NCBI GenBank assembly: GCA_031261325.1
Contig: JAISKH010000079.1
Location: 1-34,204 of the forward strand
Length of the DNA: 34,204 bases
Source of the DNA: Oscillospiraceae bacterium
Lineage (GTDB): Bacteria; Bacillota; Clostridia; Oscillospirales; Oscillospiraceae
Direction of reading: 5' to 3'
Shown here in pieces: positions 16,798 through 25,563 of the stretch (position 1 is the first letter of the stretch; the number at the start of each line of letters is the position of its first letter). The translations under genes and the position numbers were made by a program. The notes under the pieces are model-generated. The model was not told where the DNA came from, did no database searches, and saw nothing but the letters and a program-made list of their open reading frames with translations.

Positions 16798-16826
16798 TTG
16801 ACAAATGCGTAAACAGCACTTATATT
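16798..16826 (+). promoter_or_regulatory. Sigma-A-like promoter for acpP (and rnc)
   Basis: TTGACA (16798-16803) and TATATT (16821-16826) are separated by 17 nt in the 115-nt AT-rich gap before acpP. The -35 box is perfect and the -10 matches 5 of 6. The acpP GTG is 41 nt past the -10 box. Confidence 0.8.
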
Positions 16827-16866
16827 TAGGTTGCTGATGTTTTAATTTTTCTTGTGGGGTGATTGT

Positions 16867-17100
16867 GTGATTTTCGATAAACTTAAGAGTATAATCGCGG
16901 AGCAATTTGCCGTTAGTGAGGACGTAATTGATATGGACACGTCGTTTGTTGACGATTTGGGCGCGGATTCGCTCGACGCTGTTGAGCTGATAATGGCGGT
17001 TGAGGAAGCGTTCGACATACCGGAAGCGGACGAGGAGCAGATTGCGCGTTTCCTGACCGTCGGCGACCTCGCCAAGTACATCACCAGTAATTTCGACTGA
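16867..17100 (+). CDS. acpP: Acyl carrier protein
   Basis: A 77-aa acidic protein that carries growing fatty acyl chains on a phosphopantetheine arm. The attachment serine is S35 in the motif LGADSLDAVEL. Four-helix composition and length match AcpP. The GTG at 16867 is preferred to the in-frame TTG at 16852 because GGGGTGA lies just upstream of it and MIFDKLKSIIAEQF is a normal ACP N-terminus. It has its own promoter and is followed by GC-rich hairpins before rnc. Confidence 0.94.
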   Translation: MIFDKLKSIIAEQFAVSEDVIDMDTSFVDDLGADSLDAVELIMAVEEAFDIPEADEEQIARFLTVGDLAKYITSNFD

Positions 17101-17128
17101 TATTCGGCGCGGCGTAACATGTGTAAAA

Positions 17129-17172
17129 GGGCGGGTTTTTCCCGCCCATGGTTGTTTGCGGGCTTGTCCCGC
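17129..17172 (+). terminator. Tandem GC-rich hairpins after acpP
   Basis: GGGCGGG (17129-17135), a loop of five T, then CCCGCCC (17141-17147); a second stem, GCGGG (17158-17162) with CCCGC (17168-17172), follows. There is no clean T-run on the plus strand, only TGGTTGTTT. Partial termination between acpP and rnc, or an RNA-processing site, is plausible. On the minus strand the first hairpin is followed by TTTT. Confidence 0.45.
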
Positions 17173-17196
17173 TATAGTCTTTGTTGAGGTTAATTT

Positions 17197-17868
17197 ATGA
17201 ATGAATTTGAAGCGAAAATCGGGTATGAGTTTCGGGACAAGACGTTGCTGCGCGCCGCGCTGACGCACACGTCCTATGCCAACGAGCGCAAGCTTCCCGA
17301 CCTGCCGAGCAATGAACGGCTGGAATTTCTGGGTGACTCGATACTCGGCTGCACCGTCGCGGAGTACCTTTACCGCAACCGCCCCAAAATGACGGAGGGG
17401 CAGATGACTCGGCTGCGTGCGGAGCTTGTTTGCGAAAAAAGCTTGTACAGCGCGTCTGAACAGCTCGGGATAGGGGAGTACCTGCTGCTAGGTAAGGGCG
17501 AGGAATTTACGGGCGGGCGCGAACGCCCCGCGCTGCTCGCCGACGCTGTTGAGGCGCTGCTTGCCGCCGTATTTTTGGACGGCGGACGCGAGGAAGCGGT
17601 TAAGCTGATAAAAAAGTACATACTGTCAAACATCGGACATGCGGAAAAGGTCAAGATTGACTACAAGACCGCGTTGCAGGAGCTTTCGCAGCGCATGGGA
17701 AAGTCGCTAAACTACGTGCTTGAGGGTGAGGACGGTCCAGACCACGAAAAGGTGTTCACGGTTGCGGTGCTCGTCGGTGACGAGCGCATGGGCGAGGGCG
17801 AGGGCAGAAACAAAAAAGAAGCGGAGCAACAAGCCGCAAGCGTCGCGCTCGAAAGGCTGGCGAAATGA
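17197..17868 (+). CDS. rnc: Ribonuclease III
   Basis: A 223-aa double-strand-specific endoribonuclease that processes rRNA precursors and structured mRNAs. The nuclease domain has the signature NERLEFLGDSILG, with the metal-binding Glu and Asp, and the second acidic cluster DAVEALLAAVFLDGG near residue 115. The C-terminal double-stranded RNA-binding domain (~150-220) has YKTALQELSQ, the GPDHEKVFTVAV block and the GRNKKEAEQQAA helix. The ATG follows GAGGT by about 7 nt. The stop overlaps the next ATG (ATGA). The rnc-smc-ftsY neighbourhood is conserved in Firmicutes. Confidence 0.96.
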   Translation: MNEFEAKIGYEFRDKTLLRAALTHTSYANERKLPDLPSNERLEFLGDSILGCTVAEYLYRNRPKMTEGQMTRLRAELVCEKSLYSASEQLGIGEYLLLGKGEEFTGGRERPALLADAVEALLAAVFLDGGREEAVKLIKKYILSNIGHAEKVKIDYKTALQELSQRMGKSLNYVLEGEDGPDHEKVFTVAVLVGDERMGEGEGRNKKEAEQQAASVALERLAK

Positions 17869-18884
17869 CGAACCGCATAGTACCCGTGTTCGTGCCGCAT
17901 CTCGGGTGCCCGAACGACTGCGTATTTTGCGACCAGCGGCGCATATCGGGCAGCGCGTCGCCCGCGACAGCGGAGACGGTGCGCGCGGCGATTGAGGACG
18001 CGAACCGCGTGCTCACACCCGACGCGGCGGCGGAGCTTGCGTTTTACGGCGGCAGTTTTACGGCGATACCGAGACGAGAGCAGGACGAATTGCTCGCGGC
18101 GGCGTCGCCGTTTATCGCGCCGAATCAGACTGTTAACGCAACGCGCGGTCTGCGCGTTTCGACGCGCCCCGACTTCATGACGCGCGACACGGCGGAACGC
18201 CTTAAGCAATGCGGCGTCGCGACGATTGAGCTTGGCGCGCAATCCATGCGAAGCGAGGTGCTCACGCTCTCAAAGCGCGGGCACACGCCGGAGGACGTGC
18301 GAAACGCGGCGCGAGCCGTGCGTTCCGCGGGCTTAAATCTGGTACTGCAAATGATGACCGGACTTCCGGGCGACACGCCGGAGGGCGCGCTCCGCACGGC
18401 GAACGAGCTGCTTGACCTGCAACCGAGCGCGGTGCGCGTATACCCGACCGTAATAGTGCGCGGCACGGAGCTTGAGCGCATGTGGCGGCGCGGAGCTTAC
18501 CGCGAGCACACGGTTGAGGACGCGGTTGCGCTCGGCGCGACGCTTATCGAGCTGTTTGAGCGCGCGGGCGTGCCGATAATCCGCTTCGGGCTGAACGCAA
18601 CGGAATCGCTCGCGGGCGACGTTGCGGGCGGGGCGTATCACCCCGCGCTCGGCGAGCTTGCGCAATCGCGCGTGTACCTGCGGCGGGCGCGAGAGCTTCT
18701 GCGCGGCAATTATGGTTGCGCAACCGTAAAACTCGGGGTTGCGGTCAACCGTGTCAGCATAATGTCAGGGCAAGGCAGGCGCAACGCGCGCGCGCTCGAA
18801 CGTGAATTTGGGATACACAGGTTACAAGTTTCGGCAGCCGACGTAAAAAACGGCGAAATTGTAATTTTGAACATTGAAAAATAG
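17865..18884 (+). CDS. Elp3-like radical SAM protein
   Basis: A 339-aa radical S-adenosylmethionine protein. The [4Fe-4S] cysteines are C15, C19 and C22 in CPNDCVFC. Other blocks of the fold are visible: FYGGSFTAIP, RVSTRPD, VATIELGAQSM, LVLQMMTGLPGDTPE and VRVYPTVIVRGTELE. These resemble the radical SAM core of Elp3/HemN-like proteins, but no acetyltransferase domain follows; the C-terminal ~70 residues are short and family-specific. Clostridia often carry this gene between rnc and smc; its substrate is unknown to me. It overlaps rnc by four bases, so the two are probably translationally coupled. The smc promoter lies over its last codons. Confidence 0.85.
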   Translation: MTNRIVPVFVPHLGCPNDCVFCDQRRISGSASPATAETVRAAIEDANRVLTPDAAAELAFYGGSFTAIPRREQDELLAAASPFIAPNQTVNATRGLRVSTRPDFMTRDTAERLKQCGVATIELGAQSMRSEVLTLSKRGHTPEDVRNAARAVRSAGLNLVLQMMTGLPGDTPEGALRTANELLDLQPSAVRVYPTVIVRGTELERMWRRGAYREHTVEDAVALGATLIELFERAGVPIIRFGLNATESLAGDVAGGAYHPALGELAQSRVYLRRARELLRGNYGCATVKLGVAVNRVSIMSGQGRRNARALEREFGIHRLQVSAADVKNGEIVILNIEK

Positions 18885-18902
18885 TCGAGAGTAGTATATA
18901 AT
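18874..18902 (+). promoter_or_regulatory. Sigma-A-like promoter for smc, overlapping the upstream gene's stop
   Basis: TTGAAA (18874-18879) lies inside the last codons of the radical SAM gene; 17 nt later TATAAT (18897-18902) is a perfect -10 box. The smc start is 37 nt downstream of it. This would let smc be transcribed independently of acpP-rnc. Confidence 0.8.
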
Positions 18903-18938
18903 TGATGGGTTAAGGCGAGAGTGAAGGAGGGAAAGCGG

Positions 18939-21900
18939 TTGCAACTGAAATCAATTGAAATGCAGGGGTTCAAATCGTTTCCCGACAAGACGCGTCTCGC
19001 GTTTGAAAAACCCGTCACAGTTATCGTCGGACCGAACGGAAGCGGCAAGTCCAACATCGCGGACGCGCTCCTGTGGGTCATGGGTGAGCAGTCCACGCGC
19101 ACCCTGCGCGGCGGCAAGATGGAGGACGTAATATTCGGCGGCACGCAGAAACGACCGCAGCTCGGCTTTGCGGAGGTTTCGCTCCTGCTTGAAAACGAGG
19201 ACGGCTCGCTTGATATTGACACGAGCGAGGTCATGATAACGCGCAGATACTATCGCTCGGGCGAGAGCGAGTACTATATCAACCGCCGCAACGCGCGTCT
19301 GCGCGATATAAACGAGCTGCTTATGGACACAGGACTCGGGCGCGAGGGTTACAGCGTCATCGGTCAGGGCAAGATAGACGAGATACTTTCGGCGAAAAGC
19401 CGCGACCGCCGCGACGTGTTTGAGGAAGCCGTCGGCATTTCGCGTTACCGCCACCGCAAGCAGGAGAGCGAGCACAAGCTCGCGCAGACAGACGAGAACT
19501 TGGTGCGCATCAGCGACAAAATCGCGGAGCTTGAAATGCAGCTTGAGCCGTTGCGCGAGCAGTCGGAGACGGCAAAACGTTACCTGCTACTGCGCGACGA
19601 GCTGCGCGGGCTTGAGGTCTCGCTGTGGGCATTGGGACTTGACAAGCTGCGGCAGAGCGAGGAAAAGCTTAAGCTTGACTACGCCGCCGCAACCGAAGAG
19701 CTTGCGACGCGCAAGTCCGCGCTCGAACAGGCATACGCCGACATTGAGACGTTCGCGGAGCGTCTGCGCGCAAAGGATGTTGCGCTCGACGATGTGCGCG
19801 GCGTTATAACGGAGCGCGAGCAGCGCGTGAGCGAAGCGGAAACCGCGCTCGCCGCGCTGAAAACTCAACTGGAAAACAACCTGTCGCGCATTGAGGGCAT
19901 ACACCGCGACTTGCAATCGGAGGAGGGGCGCGACGGCGGCATCACGTCGCAAATTGCCGAGCGCGAGCGCAGAATTTCCGAAATTGCGGACGAGAGCGGC
20001 ACGGCAAACGCCGCTCTGTCGGAGCTTGAAGCGCAGCTTGCGACCTTGAAGGAACAGTCGGGGCGCGAGGAAAACGAATACTTTGCGCTGTCGGAGCGTG
20101 AGCGCGAGGTTGCCGCGTCGCTCGGCGAACGCCGTGAACGAGTCAGCGCGCTCGCGTTGCAGGCGCAGGAGTTGCTCGACCGCGAGAACACCGCGCACAC
20201 GGAGCTTTCCCGAATGACGGACGAGCTTGCGGAGCTGAGCAAGTCCGCGGACGGCAACAAGTCTGCGTTGGACAAGGCGCGCGAGGAGGATTCCGCGCTG
20301 CAAAACGTGGTCAGCGGCTTCAACATGCGCGTCACCTCACGGCGCGAAAAGTCGGAGGACGCGGAGCGTGAGCGTTCGCGCCTGTCGCTTGAGCATCAGT
20401 CAACGCGGCAACGCATCGCGATGCTGACGGAGATGGAAAACGAGTACCAAGGATACTCCAAGGCGGTTAAGCTCGTCATGACAGAGGCGAGTCGCGGCGG
20501 CTTGAAGAACGTTTACGGCACCGTCGCGGGTTTGCTGAAAACCGACGCGCGGTTCGCCGTCGCGATTGAAACCGCGCTCGGCGCGGGCACGCAGAACATT
20601 CTCGTCGGCAACGAGGAGGACGGCAAATCGGCAATCAACATGCTGAAACGTCGCGACGGCGGCAGGGCGACGTTCCTGCCTGTCTCAACGATACGCGGCA
20701 GCGTCCTTCGCGAGAATGGGCTTGCGGAGGAGGACGGCTTCCTCGGGCTGGGAATCGAGCTTGTGAGCTTTGAAAAACGCTTTGAGGGCGTGTACGCCAA
20801 CCAGCTCGGGCGCGTCGCGATAGTCGAAACCATGGACGACGCGATTCGCATTGCGCGGCGGTTCAGCAACCGCTTCAAGCTCGTAACGCTTGACGGACAG
20901 GTCATCAACGCGGGCGGCTCCATGACGGGCGGCTCGACCTCCAAAAACTCGGGAATCCTGTCTCGCGCGAACGAGCTTGAAGCTCTGGGCGAGTACGAAA
21001 AGGGTCTTGCGCAAAAAACCAAGAAAGCGGAGGGCGCCTGCGCCGAGCGCGCCCGCGAGCTTAAGGCGGCGGAGTATGAGCTTGAGGTCGCGCGGGCAGA
21101 CAAGCGCGTGGTTGAGGACCGCGTGCTGAAGCTCGAGAGCGAAGCGGGGCACGTCGCGACGCTGCTCGCGGACAAGGAGCGCGCAATCGCGTCGCACCGC
21201 GAGATTATCGAGTTGTTCAAGCAGCGCGTCACGGAGAACACGGCGGAGACGGACACGACGCGCGGCGAGATACAAAACCTCGCGTCGGAGTTTGGAACGC
21301 TGCAAACGGAGCTGTCAACGCGCGCCGAGGGTCGCGAGAACGCGACGGAACAACGCGAAGCGTTGCAGGGCAAAATGGCGGAGCGGCAAACCACGCTCGC
21401 CGCGCTGGAAGCGGAGCGCGAGGCTGTGGCAAAGGCGATGGAAGAGCTTGCGGCAATACGCGCGGATTTGACCGGGCGGCGCGAGACGCAGCTTGAAACA
21501 GCGGAACAACTGAAAGTCGAATGCGGCGAGCTGAACGTGAAAATCGACGAGCGCAACCGCGCGATTCACGAACTGCGCGTTGAGATTGAGGGCTTGCACG
21601 CGAGCGTTTTGACAATTACGAACGAAAAGCTCGCGATTGAGGGCGAACGCGCGACGCTTGAGCGCGAGTCGCGAGACGACAACAAGTCGCTGCTGGACTT
21701 AGAGCGCGAATGTGCGCGACTGGAGCAGCGTCACGTGACGCTCGGCGTTGAGGAAAAGCAACTCGTGGACAAGTTGTGGGACACCTACGAGGTCAACCGC
21801 AGCGACGCGATGACGCACATGTCGGACATTGAGGAACCGCGAGAGGCGGAACGCCGCGTCTCCGCGCTCAAGTCGGAAATCAGCAAGCTCGGCAACCCGA

Positions 21901-22511
21901 ACATCGGCGCGATTGAAGAGTTCGACCGCGTTAACACGCGCTACACGTTCCTCGCCGAGCAGCGCGACGACGTTGAAAAGGCGAAGAACGAGCTTAACGC
22001 AATCATCGACGAAATCACGGAGCAAATGCGCGAGATTTTCCTGCGCGAGTTCGCGATTATCAACTCCAGCTTTAGCGAGACGTTTACGGAGCTTTTCGGC
22101 GGTGGCAAAGCGTCCCTCGAACTGGACGACCCCAACGACGTGCTCGGCTGCGGCATCGAAATCCACGTTCAGCCGCCGGGTAAGTCGCTGAAAACGCTGA
22201 CGTTGCTGTCGGGCGGGGAAAAAGCGTTCGTCGCAATCGCGCTCTACTTCGCAATCCTGCGCGTGCGACCCACGCCGTTCGTCGTGCTCGACGAGATTGA
22301 AGCCGCGCTGGACGACGCGAACGTCCAGCGGTTCGCGGACTACATGCGGCGCATGTCGGCTCGCTCGCAAATGATTGTCATTTCGCACCGCCGCGGCACG
22401 ATGGAGGAAGCGGACGTGCTATACGGCGTGACAATGCAGGAGCAGGGCGTGTCGCGCATACTCAGCATTGACCTCGGCGAAGCGGAGCAAACGATTGAAA
22501 CGCGGCGATAA
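18939..22511 (+). CDS. smc: Chromosome segregation ATPase SMC
   Basis: An 1190-aa condensin subunit that organises and helps segregate chromosomes. The TTG at 18939 lies 8 nt after AGGAGG and gives the standard N-terminus MQLKSIEMQGFKSFPDKT; the open frame continues six codons upstream through that site. Walker A is GPNGSGKSN (residues 31-39). Two long coiled coils (~165-500 and ~670-1000), rich in Glu, Arg and Ala, flank a hinge (~510-665) with YGTVAGLL, GAGTQNILV and GGSMTGGS. The C-terminal head has the signature LSGGEKA near 1090 and Walker B VVLDEIEAALDDANV. The family usually reads LSGGERAL and DEVDAALDD; the changes are conservative. ftsY follows; ScpA and ScpB are not in the window. 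Confidence 0.96.
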   Translation: MQLKSIEMQGFKSFPDKTRLAFEKPVTVIVGPNGSGKSNIADALLWVMGEQSTRTLRGGKMEDVIFGGTQKRPQLGFAEVSLLLENEDGSLDIDTSEVMITRRYYRSGESEYYINRRNARLRDINELLMDTGLGREGYSVIGQGKIDEILSAKSRDRRDVFEEAVGISRYRHRKQESEHKLAQTDENLVRISDKIAELEMQLEPLREQSETAKRYLLLRDELRGLEVSLWALGLDKLRQSEEKLKLDYAAATEELATRKSALEQAYADIETFAERLRAKDVALDDVRGVITEREQRVSEAETALAALKTQLENNLSRIEGIHRDLQSEEGRDGGITSQIAERERRISEIADESGTANAALSELEAQLATLKEQSGREENEYFALSEREREVAASLGERRERVSALALQAQELLDRENTAHTELSRMTDELAELSKSADGNKSALDKAREEDSALQNVVSGFNMRVTSRREKSEDAERERSRLSLEHQSTRQRIAMLTEMENEYQGYSKAVKLVMTEASRGGLKNVYGTVAGLLKTDARFAVAIETALGAGTQNILVGNEEDGKSAINMLKRRDGGRATFLPVSTIRGSVLRENGLAEEDGFLGLGIELVSFEKRFEGVYANQLGRVAIVETMDDAIRIARRFSNRFKLVTLDGQVINAGGSMTGGSTSKNSGILSRANELEALGEYEKGLAQKTKKAEGACAERARELKAAEYELEVARADKRVVEDRVLKLESEAGHVATLLADKERAIASHREIIELFKQRVTENTAETDTTRGEIQNLASEFGTLQTELSTRAEGRENATEQREALQGKMAERQTTLAALEAEREAVAKAMEELAAIRADLTGRRETQLETAEQLKVECGELNVKIDERNRAIHELRVEIEGLHASVLTITNEKLAIEGERATLERESRDDNKSLLDLERECARLEQRHVTLGVEEKQLVDKLWDTYEVNRSDAMTHMSDIEEPREAERRVSALKSEISKLGNPNIGAIEEFDRVNTRYTFLAEQRDDVEKAKNELNAIIDEITEQMREIFLREFAIINSSFSETFTELFGGGKASLELDDPNDVLGCGIEIHVQPPGKSLKTLTLLSGGEKAFVAIALYFAILRVRPTPFVVLDEIEAALDDANVQRFADYMRRMSARSQMIVISHRRGTMEEADVLYGVTMQEQGVSRILSIDLGEAEQTIETRR

Positions 22512-22547
22512 GCGCGAAATTCGGCAGTAAATAGGGGGAAACCGCGA

Positions 22548-23444
22548 ATGGGCTTTTTTGATAAGATTAAGCAGGGACTTTCAAAGACGACAAAGCAGCT
22601 CGGCGGCATGTTCGCGTCGTTCACGGGCGCGAATGACGAGTTTTACGACGAGCTTGAGGAGACGCTGATTCTCGCGGATATAGGCGCGGAGAACGCCGCG
22701 CGCGCGGTGGACGAGCTGCGTTCCGTCGCAAAGTCGCAGGGCTACAGGCGCGCCGACGAGATTAAGTCCGCGCTTGCGGAGATTCTTTCGGAGCAAATAT
22801 CGGGCATGGACGGCGAGCTTGCGCTGAACACAAAGCCGTCCGTCATACTCGTAATCGGCGTGAACGGCGTCGGCAAAACGACGACAATCGGCAAGCTCGC
22901 GACTAAGCTCGTGCGCGAGGGTAAGAAGGTCGTGCTCGTCGCGGGGGATACGTTCCGCGCGGCGGCGGCGGAGCAACTTACAATCTGGGCGCAGCGCGCG
23001 GGCGCGGACATAATTCGCCATGAAGAGGGCGCGGACCCCGCAGCCGTCATCTTTGACGGACTTGCGGCGGCAAAGGCGCGCGGCGCGGATGTTGTAATTT
23101 GCGACACGGCGGGACGGCTGCACAATAAGAGCAACCTCATGAACGAGCTGAACAAAATCAGCCGCGTAATCGACCGCGAGCTGCCGAACGCGAGCCGCGA
23201 AACCCTGCTCGTAATCGACGCGACGACGGGGCAAAACGGGCTGATTCAAGCAAAGCAGTTCAAAGAAAGCGCGGGCATCTCGGGCGTTGTGCTGACAAAA
23301 CTCGACGGCACAGCTAAGGGCGGCATAGTCGTCGCGATTGCGCAACAGCTGCAAATCCCGATAAAGCTCGTCGGAGTGGGGGAGGGCACGGACGACCTCA
23401 TCGACTTCAACGCGCAGGAATTTGTGGAGGCGTTGCTGGATTGA
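22548..23444 (+). CDS. ftsY: Signal recognition particle receptor FtsY
   Basis: A 298-aa SRP-type GTPase that docks ribosome-SRP complexes at the membrane. It has the compact Firmicute form: an amphipathic start (MGFFDKIKQGLSKTTKQLG), a helical N domain to ~95, then the NG GTPase with GVNGVGKTTTIGKLA (P-loop), DTFRAAAAEQL, CDTAGRLHNKSNLM, TKLDGTAKGG and a closing GVGEGTDDLIDF. There is no long acidic A domain as in E. coli. AGGGGGAAA precedes the ATG. Its stop overlaps the rdgB start. In Bacillus ylxM and ffh follow ftsY; here the next genes are rdgB and yhbY. Confidence 0.96.
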   Translation: MGFFDKIKQGLSKTTKQLGGMFASFTGANDEFYDELEETLILADIGAENAARAVDELRSVAKSQGYRRADEIKSALAEILSEQISGMDGELALNTKPSVILVIGVNGVGKTTTIGKLATKLVREGKKVVLVAGDTFRAAAAEQLTIWAQRAGADIIRHEEGADPAAVIFDGLAAAKARGADVVICDTAGRLHNKSNLMNELNKISRVIDRELPNASRETLLVIDATTGQNGLIQAKQFKESAGISGVVLTKLDGTAKGGIVVAIAQQLQIPIKLVGVGEGTDDLIDFNAQEFVEALLD

Positions 23445-24043
23445 GTGCGGATAAATGCAGTATTGACAAACTCCTGCTCGCTACGGGAAACGCGGGGAAA
23501 ATCCGCGAAATGCGCGAGCTTTTAACCCCGCTCGGCATCGAGCTTGTAACGCCCGCCGAGTTGGGAATTGACCTCGAGGTTGACGAAAACGGCGAAACCT
23601 TTGAGGACAACGCGCGACTGAAAGCGACCGCGTTCTGCGCCGCAAGCGGGCTGCCGTCGGTTGCCGACGACTCTGGGCTGTGCGTGGACGCGCTTGGCGG
23701 CGCGCCGGGCGTACACTCCGCGCGTTACGCCGAGCCGGGCGGCAGGAAGCGGAAATTGCTCGAAAATATGGAAAACACGGAACAACGCGCGGCGAAATTC
23801 GTCTCAAGTATCGTGTGCGCGTTCCCGAACGGGGAAGAACTGACGGCGACAGGGGAGTGCTGCGGCGAAATCGCCCGTGAGCCGCGCGGAGACGGCGGCT
23901 TCGGCTACGACCCCGTGTTCTACATGGCGGAGTTCGGCAAGACGATGGCGGAGATGACGGACGACGAGAAAAACGCGGTATCGCACCGCGGGCGCGCAAT
24001 GCGCGAGCTTGTACAAAAATTAAAGGAATATAAGGTGAACTGA
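23441..24043 (+). CDS. rdgB: XTP/dITP diphosphatase (RdgB/HAM1)
   Basis: A 200-aa house-cleaning enzyme that hydrolyses non-canonical purine triphosphates (dITP, XTP) to monophosphates, keeping them out of DNA and RNA. Motifs: LLLATGNAGKIREM (phosphate binding), ENGETFEDNARLKA, the acidic VADDSGLCVDALGGAPGVHSA, then GDGGFGYDPVFY and a terminal VSHRGRAM. The start is TTG overlapping the ftsY stop (TTGA), with GGAGG about 10 nt upstream inside ftsY. The stop overlaps the yhbY ATG by one base. A slightly extended N-terminus (SADKCSIDK) precedes the first strand. Confidence 0.94.
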   Translation: MSADKCSIDKLLLATGNAGKIREMRELLTPLGIELVTPAELGIDLEVDENGETFEDNARLKATAFCAASGLPSVADDSGLCVDALGGAPGVHSARYAEPGGRKRKLLENMENTEQRAAKFVSSIVCAFPNGEELTATGECCGEIAREPRGDGGFGYDPVFYMAEFGKTMAEMTDDEKNAVSHRGRAMRELVQKLKEYKVN

Positions 24044-24345
24044 TGTTAAACAGCAGACAGCGGGCGCAGCTTCGCGCCCTTGCGAACCCACTCGACACAA
24101 TATTGCAGGTCGGTAAGGACGGCATAACCGAGAACACGGCAAAATCCGTTTCGGACGCACTCACGGCGCGCGAGCTTATAAAGTGCCGCGTGCTCGACAA
24201 TTCGGGCTTGGCGGCACGTGAAGCAGCTGAAGCTCTCGCGACGTCGTGCGACGCGGACGTTGTGCAGACAATCGGCTCGCGCTTCGTACTGTACCGCGAG
24301 AACCGCGCGCTCGATAAAGAAAAGCGTATTAAGCTTGTGAAATAG
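24043..24345 (+). CDS. yhbY: CRM-domain ribosome-associated protein YhbY
   Basis: A 100-aa RNA-binding protein formed by a single CRM domain, thought to act in assembly of the large ribosomal subunit. Typical features: MLNSRQRAQLRALANPLD, the GxxG-containing loop QVGKDGITENT, a LIKCRVLDN strand, the helix AREAAEALA and the closing VQTIGSRFVLYRENR. AAGGTG lies about 6 nt before the ATG, and the start shares a base with the rdgB stop. In Bacillus the same gene precedes nadD and yqeK, as here. Confidence 0.93.
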   Translation: MLNSRQRAQLRALANPLDTILQVGKDGITENTAKSVSDALTARELIKCRVLDNSGLAAREAAEALATSCDADVVQTIGSRFVLYRENRALDKEKRIKLVK

Positions 24346-24364
24346 GGTGTTTGGGAGAGGTTTT

Positions 24365-25528
24365 ATGGGTAAAATCGTAATCTACGGCGGCACCTTTAAC
24401 CCGCCGCACAAGGGGCACACGGAGTCCGCGGGCGAGGTTGTGCAGCAGTTGAAGCCCGACAAGCTGCTCGTTATCCCGTCGGGAACCCCGCCGCACAAGT
24501 CGCTGACAGGCGACACGCCGACGGGCGCGCAACGACTTGACATGGCGCGGCTCGCGTTCGCTTCGGTTGACGGCGCGGAGGTCAGCGACGTTGAGGTCGC
24601 GCGCGACGGGATTAGCTACACGGCGGACACGCTGCGGCTCTTGCGTGAGCGCGAACCTGACGGCGACTTTACGCTCATGATTGGCACGGACATGTTCCTC
24701 TCAATCGAGCAATGGAAAGACAGCGATGAGATATTGCGTACCGTGTCCCTCGCCGTGACGCTGCGGTTTGAGGACAGCCGCGACAATACGCTGGCGCACG
24801 CGGCGCACCTGCGCGACAAGTACGGCACGCGCGTTGAAATAATCGAAAACCGCGTGATTGAAGTCTCGTCATCGGAGCTTAGAGAGCGGCTTGAAAATCG
24901 TTTTGGTGAAGATTTTATTGACGATTCGGTTTATTCGTATATAATATACAACAAGCTTTACGGTGCGAAAGCGAATCTCGACTGGTTGCGCGTCCGAGCG
25001 CACGCGATGCTGAACCCCTCGCGCGTACCGCATGTCATCGGTTGCGAGCAGGAAGCGGAACGTCTCGCCGTGCGCTGGGGCGAGGATATTAACTCGGCAC
25101 GCGAGGCGGCGATACTGCACGACTGCACCAAACGTCTGACGCTTGAACAGCAACTCAAGCTGTGCGACAAATACGGAGTCGTGCCCGACGAATTGGAGCT
25201 GAACAGCGAGAAGCTGCTGCACTCCAAGACAGCCGCCGCGCTTGCGTTCGCGGAATTTAACGTCTCGGACGCGGTTCGCGAAGCGATTGCGTGGCACACT
25301 ACAGGCAGGGCGGGCATGTCCGCGCTGGAAAAGATTATCTACCTTGCGGATTACATAGAGCCGACGCGCAATTTTGACGGCGTTGAAGCGCTCCGCGCTC
25401 TTTCATACGACGACATGGACAAGGCGATGGTTATGGGACTTGAGATGAGCCGCGACGATATTGTGTCGCGCGGAATCACGCCGCACCCGGGAACGCTTGA
25501 AGCGCTTGCCGAATTGACGAAGCTCTGA
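24365..25528 (+). CDS. nadD: NadD-YqeK fusion: nicotinate-nucleotide adenylyltransferase plus HD hydrolase
   Basis: A 387-aa two-domain protein in one uninterrupted frame. The ATG at 24365 follows GGGAG by 7 nt; the frame opens six codons upstream at a GTG. Residues 1-~200 are NadD, which makes nicotinate adenine dinucleotide: GGTFNPPHKGH (8-18) with the HxGH ATP site, IPSGTPPHK, GISYTADTLRLL, MIGTDM and EVSSSELRERL. Residues ~205-387 match YqeK, an HD-superfamily hydrolase reported to cleave diadenosine tetraphosphate: H223, H252-D253 in LHDCTK, H286, H311 and D329 in YLADYIEPTR, all present. In Bacillus nadD and yqeK are adjacent separate genes; the junction here shows no stop. lytR follows, then rsfS. 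Confidence 0.92.
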   Translation: MGKIVIYGGTFNPPHKGHTESAGEVVQQLKPDKLLVIPSGTPPHKSLTGDTPTGAQRLDMARLAFASVDGAEVSDVEVARDGISYTADTLRLLREREPDGDFTLMIGTDMFLSIEQWKDSDEILRTVSLAVTLRFEDSRDNTLAHAAHLRDKYGTRVEIIENRVIEVSSSELRERLENRFGEDFIDDSVYSYIIYNKLYGAKANLDWLRVRAHAMLNPSRVPHVIGCEQEAERLAVRWGEDINSAREAAILHDCTKRLTLEQQLKLCDKYGVVPDELELNSEKLLHSKTAAALAFAEFNVSDAVREAIAWHTTGRAGMSALEKIIYLADYIEPTRNFDGVEALRALSYDDMDKAMVMGLEMSRDDIVSRGITPHPGTLEALAELTKL

Positions 25529-25563
25529 TTTTCGTCGCGCTACACTTGAAAGGACTTTCACAA

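Noticed and set aside
20513..21556. A 347-codon minus-strand frame inside smc
   Set aside because: It is a Ser/Arg-rich mirror of the coiled-coil coding sequence, with no domain and no convincing ribosome site.
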